Of a stretch of 64,000 nucleotides of DNA, positions 62,001 through 64,000 are shown piece by piece. The translations under genes were made by a program, and so were the position numbers. Source of the DNA: an uncultured Shimia sp. (lineage in GTDB: Bacteria > Pseudomonadota > Alphaproteobacteria > Rhodobacterales > Rhodobacteraceae); NCBI RefSeq assembly GCF_947498095.1, contig NZ_CANMJE010000009.1, positions 142,531-206,530 of the forward strand, written 5' to 3'. The notes beneath the pieces are model-generated. The model was given only the letters and a program-made list of their open reading frames with translations, was not told the origin of the DNA and did not search any database. The first letter of the stretch is position 1, and each line of letters begins with the position of its first letter.

Positions 62001-62912
62001 ATGCCTGAAGAGTTCGAAAGGGAAACAGAACGATTTCAAACCGCAGTTAAACTTCTGGAAGCACCGGCGCAATCTCGTCAGGAGTTGATTGAAGAATATC
62101 AACGCAGATCAGAGATAGCTTTCGCCGCATCAACGCGGAGGAACTACAGGCAGATAATTGCCAACTTCAAGAGTTGGTGTCAGGAGCACGGACATGACTC
62201 TAAACCACCGGTCGCCCCAAGAATTGTGGCAGAGTATGTTGAATACCAAGGCGGGAAAATACGACCCAATACCATAGAAACCAGGCTCTGGGCTATTTCG
62301 GAGTATCACAACGCGAACTTCTGTGCCTCTCCCACAAGGCATCGTTTGGTTGAGTTGGCTCTAAAAGGAGTTAAGCGCACTTACGGCGCAAGTACCAACC
62401 AAGTCCCACCGCTTTGCAAGCGTGAAGTGTTGGATGCAATCGAGAAGCTCGGACAGTCACGTCTAGAAACCAGGGACAAAGCAACCCTTTGGATTGCGTC
62501 CGACAGTTGGTGTCGTGCTTCTGAAATCGTCGCGTTCAAGGTGAAAGATGTCAACATGCAGGAAGACGGCTCCAGCCTGTTATTCATTGAGCGCTCAAAG
62601 ACGGATCAGTTTGGAGAAAGAGCTTATGCCTACTTGTCTCCCGCTGGGACGAGGGCAGTATTTGAATGGATAAAGATGGCTGAGCTAAAGTTAAACGACC
62701 CCATCCTTACAAAGTCGCAGAAAGGCGGGAAACGGACCCCTTTGGACCCGGCAACGATTTCTCGTATCTTTCAGCGTTGCACGGGTCGCAAGGACGTTTC
62801 TGCGCACAGTACCAGAGTCGGCGCCGTTCACGATGCCTTTCGCTTGGGGTGCGACCTTAGTTCGATAATGGTGGCTGGGCGATGGCGCTCACCCGAAATG
62901 CCAGCGAGATAA
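62001..62912 (+). pseudogene. Tyrosine recombinase (integrase) ended at the catalytic Tyr
   Basis: A 303-residue reading frame with a SAM-like N-terminal core-binding domain (SEIAFAASTRRNYRQIIANFKSW) and a catalytic domain. The first catalytic Arg is in DSWCRASEIVAFKVKDV near residue 172, the HxxR box in SAHSTRVGAVHDAFRLG near 272, and the W box in MVAGRWRSPEMPAR at the end. In this family PAR is followed by the nucleophilic Tyr (PARY/PAHY); here that codon is TAA. The next codons (GNFAKN) end at a second stop. The protein therefore lacks the nucleophile and should be inactive. Confidence 0.82.
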
Positions 62913-63188
62913 GGCAACTTTGCTAAAAATTGATGGAAACAAGGTCGCCCGTGGCTGCGAGAGTTCAAGCAGATAACAGTTTTCAGCAGGACAGATGGCG
63001 AACGTTACGTGAAGATGGAAACAGTTCTGTCAAATACTGAGAACGTCCGGCCACTTTGGAAACAATCGCATTCAGTATCCAACTGGGGCACTATCGTTAG
63101 GCTCATCCCCATATTTGACTGACCTAATTTGGTGATTTGGTTCAATCATGCCAAAATGCCCATTAGGTTTAGTCAGTGGGAGCGTTCA
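62913..63188. other. Gap after the recombinase
   Basis: The first part may be decayed recombinase tail. No other gene, repeat or hairpin stands out. A copy of the 3' end of tRNA-Thr, which would mark the far attachment site, is not seen here or elsewhere to the right edge. Confidence 0.4.
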
Positions 63189-63377
63189 ATGTTGATGAAA
63201 ATTGCAATTGGCGCAATTCTGGGAGCCTTTCTCGGTTATGGGATAAACGCAATCGGCATGAGCGTTGAATGGTTGCCTCGAAACTTTTCAACACTGGGTC
63301 GTGAAAACGAGGCACTTATCGTATTTGCGGGGGTTGGAGCGTTTATCGGCCTATGTCTAGGGGTAGTGGACCGCTAG
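63189..63377 (+). CDS. Small two-helix membrane protein
   Basis: A 62-residue ORF from the ATG at 63189, eight or so bases behind GGGAGCG. Two hydrophobic segments (MKIAIGAILGAFLGYGINAIG and LIVFAGVGAFIGLCLGVVD) flank a short loop with charged residues. Longer in-frame starts upstream lack a ribosome site. The family is not recognised. Confidence 0.55.
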   Translation: MLMKIAIGAILGAFLGYGINAIGMSVEWLPRNFSTLGRENEALIVFAGVGAFIGLCLGVVDR

Positions 63378-63747
63378 CTGACATCTGCAAGCCTTCTCTC
63401 ACGCCACTACAAATCCCCGCCGTCGCCACAGTCCCGCCATGACCAGCTGCCTATGTGTTTACATCCATTCCCCAATTGATGGATGCTTGAGTGTTATGGG
63501 GTCACCTTCTGTCCCGTCGGTGGCCCCTTTTTCACTCATCAGACCAAGGCCCACCCCGGCTTTTAGTTGCCCCATCGACAAGCGATGACACTTGGCAATC
63601 GTTTGGAAAATGAGCGTAAGCCTGCCCTCTGTGTTTCAGTTGATTTCAGGTTTAACCTTCTGACGTAGCGTCAATGTGAACAGTGGTTCAATCCCAAAAA
63701 GCGGTAACTAACTTCAAGTTATCCGGACCTAATTGGGGTAATTGAGA
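63378..63747. other. 370-base gap with hairpins
   Basis: No supported gene. CATCCAT/ATGGATG forms a 7-bp inverted pair at about 63463-63486 and a strong terminator follows at 63498. A 49-codon ORF runs through both but has no ribosome site. A small RNA ending at the terminator is possible. Confidence 0.4.
63498..63532 (+). terminator. Rho-independent terminator without an obvious gene
   Basis: GGGGTCACC and GGTGGCCCC form a stem with one mismatch, followed directly by TTTTT. It is 120 bases after the small membrane protein gene, which may be the unit it ends. Confidence 0.75.
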
Positions 63748-63954
63748 ATGAAATTCTATCATTTAGTTGTCGTACTGGCTTTCGCTGTGACAGTGGCGGC
63801 GAGTGGTGCGCGCGCAGAAGCTGAAAGCACCTTTGTTTTTGACGACGCAAGATGGCTAACCTTACAAGAATTGAACAAGTACAGGGTGTCGTTGTATGAT
63901 GATGTGACGGACGGTTGCTGGACTGAGCAGCCCTATCTGACGGGTCCAAGTTGA
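63748..63954 (+). CDS. Short exported protein
   Basis: A 68-residue ORF with a clear signal peptide (MKFYHLVVVLAFAVTVAASGARA) and a mature part of about 45 residues, EAESTFVFDDARWLTLQELN..., with one Cys. GGGG lies about eight bases before the ATG. The mature chain looks short for an independent exported protein, so a 3' truncation by decay of the island is possible. Not recognised. Confidence 0.5.
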   Translation: MKFYHLVVVLAFAVTVAASGARAEAESTFVFDDARWLTLQELNKYRVSLYDDVTDGCWTEQPYLTGPS

Positions 63955-64000
63955 TTGTTAGTGCATGATCGGCCTGGGTTCCATTGGTATGATGGTTTCC

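Noticed and set aside
59581..64000. Second attachment site (repeat of the tRNA-Thr 3' end)
   Set aside because: Looked for copies of TCCCTCACAGCACCA to the right of the tRNA and found none inside the window; the far end may lie outside it or have been lost.

Overview
The window looks like a chromosomal segment of a marine alphaproteobacterium of the Rhodobacteraceae (Roseobacter group). This is inferred from family content and gene order: the block murA / DUF2948 / hisD / UPF0262 / low-molecular-weight phosphatase, DUF2794 next to the imuB/dnaE2 mutasome, a GTTC-N7-GTTC SOS box, a TRAP transporter, and DUF3095 and DUF1636 proteins. No species can be named from the sequence alone.

1-17.5 kb is a phenylacetate (aromatic acid) catabolic region. 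It holds the end of paaD, paaE, an extra PaaA/PaaC-family gene, a leftward operon paaG-paaI-paaK-TetR repressor (PaaR-like), a rightward fused enoyl-CoA hydratase/3-hydroxyacyl-CoA dehydrogenase, a TRAP transporter (dctPQM) coupled to a cytochrome P450, paaZ, paaX, and an HpaR-type MarR regulator divergent from an aromatic amino acid decarboxylase. Two near-identical palindromes, upstream of paaG and upstream of paaZ, are probable PaaR operators. A MarR-type PACE efflux divergon is nested in the region.

17.5-31.6 kb is mostly housekeeping: a DUF3095 cyclase-like protein, an MFS transporter, asd, a 44-residue ORF, beta-carbonic anhydrase, a leucyl aminopeptidase / NlpC-P60 / agmatinase operon, DUF2794, and the mutasome genes imuB and dnaE2, which diverge from one SOS box. 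The dnaE2 product lacks its usual C-terminal OB-fold tail.

31.6-44.1 kb holds small unknown proteins, one behind a promoter/operator array. A sulfotransferase follows, then a cobalamin riboswitch that controls a lone DUF1636 gene through a possible leader ORF. Further right are smpB, sseA, an aromatic/aspartate aminotransferase, amtB and glnK, a class A penicillin-binding protein, and the mlaC/mlaA lipid-transport pair.

44.2-47.2 kb is a decayed type I secretion cassette (ABC permease and membrane fusion protein) with two in-frame stops and three frameshifts. 47.3-59.4 kb returns to housekeeping genes: RidA, GDPD, a FemAB-like acetyltransferase, phhB, a peroxiredoxin, a ferredoxin reductase, rsmD, a HAD phosphatase, map, a GNAT/NTF2 pair and the murA-hisD block.

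59.5-64 kb begins with tRNA-Thr(GGT) and becomes visibly more AT-rich and sparsely coding. It holds a Gly/Asn-rich exported protein, a tyrosine recombinase ended by a stop codon where the catalytic tyrosine should be, and two short membrane/exported proteins. This is best read as an old, immobilised genomic island.
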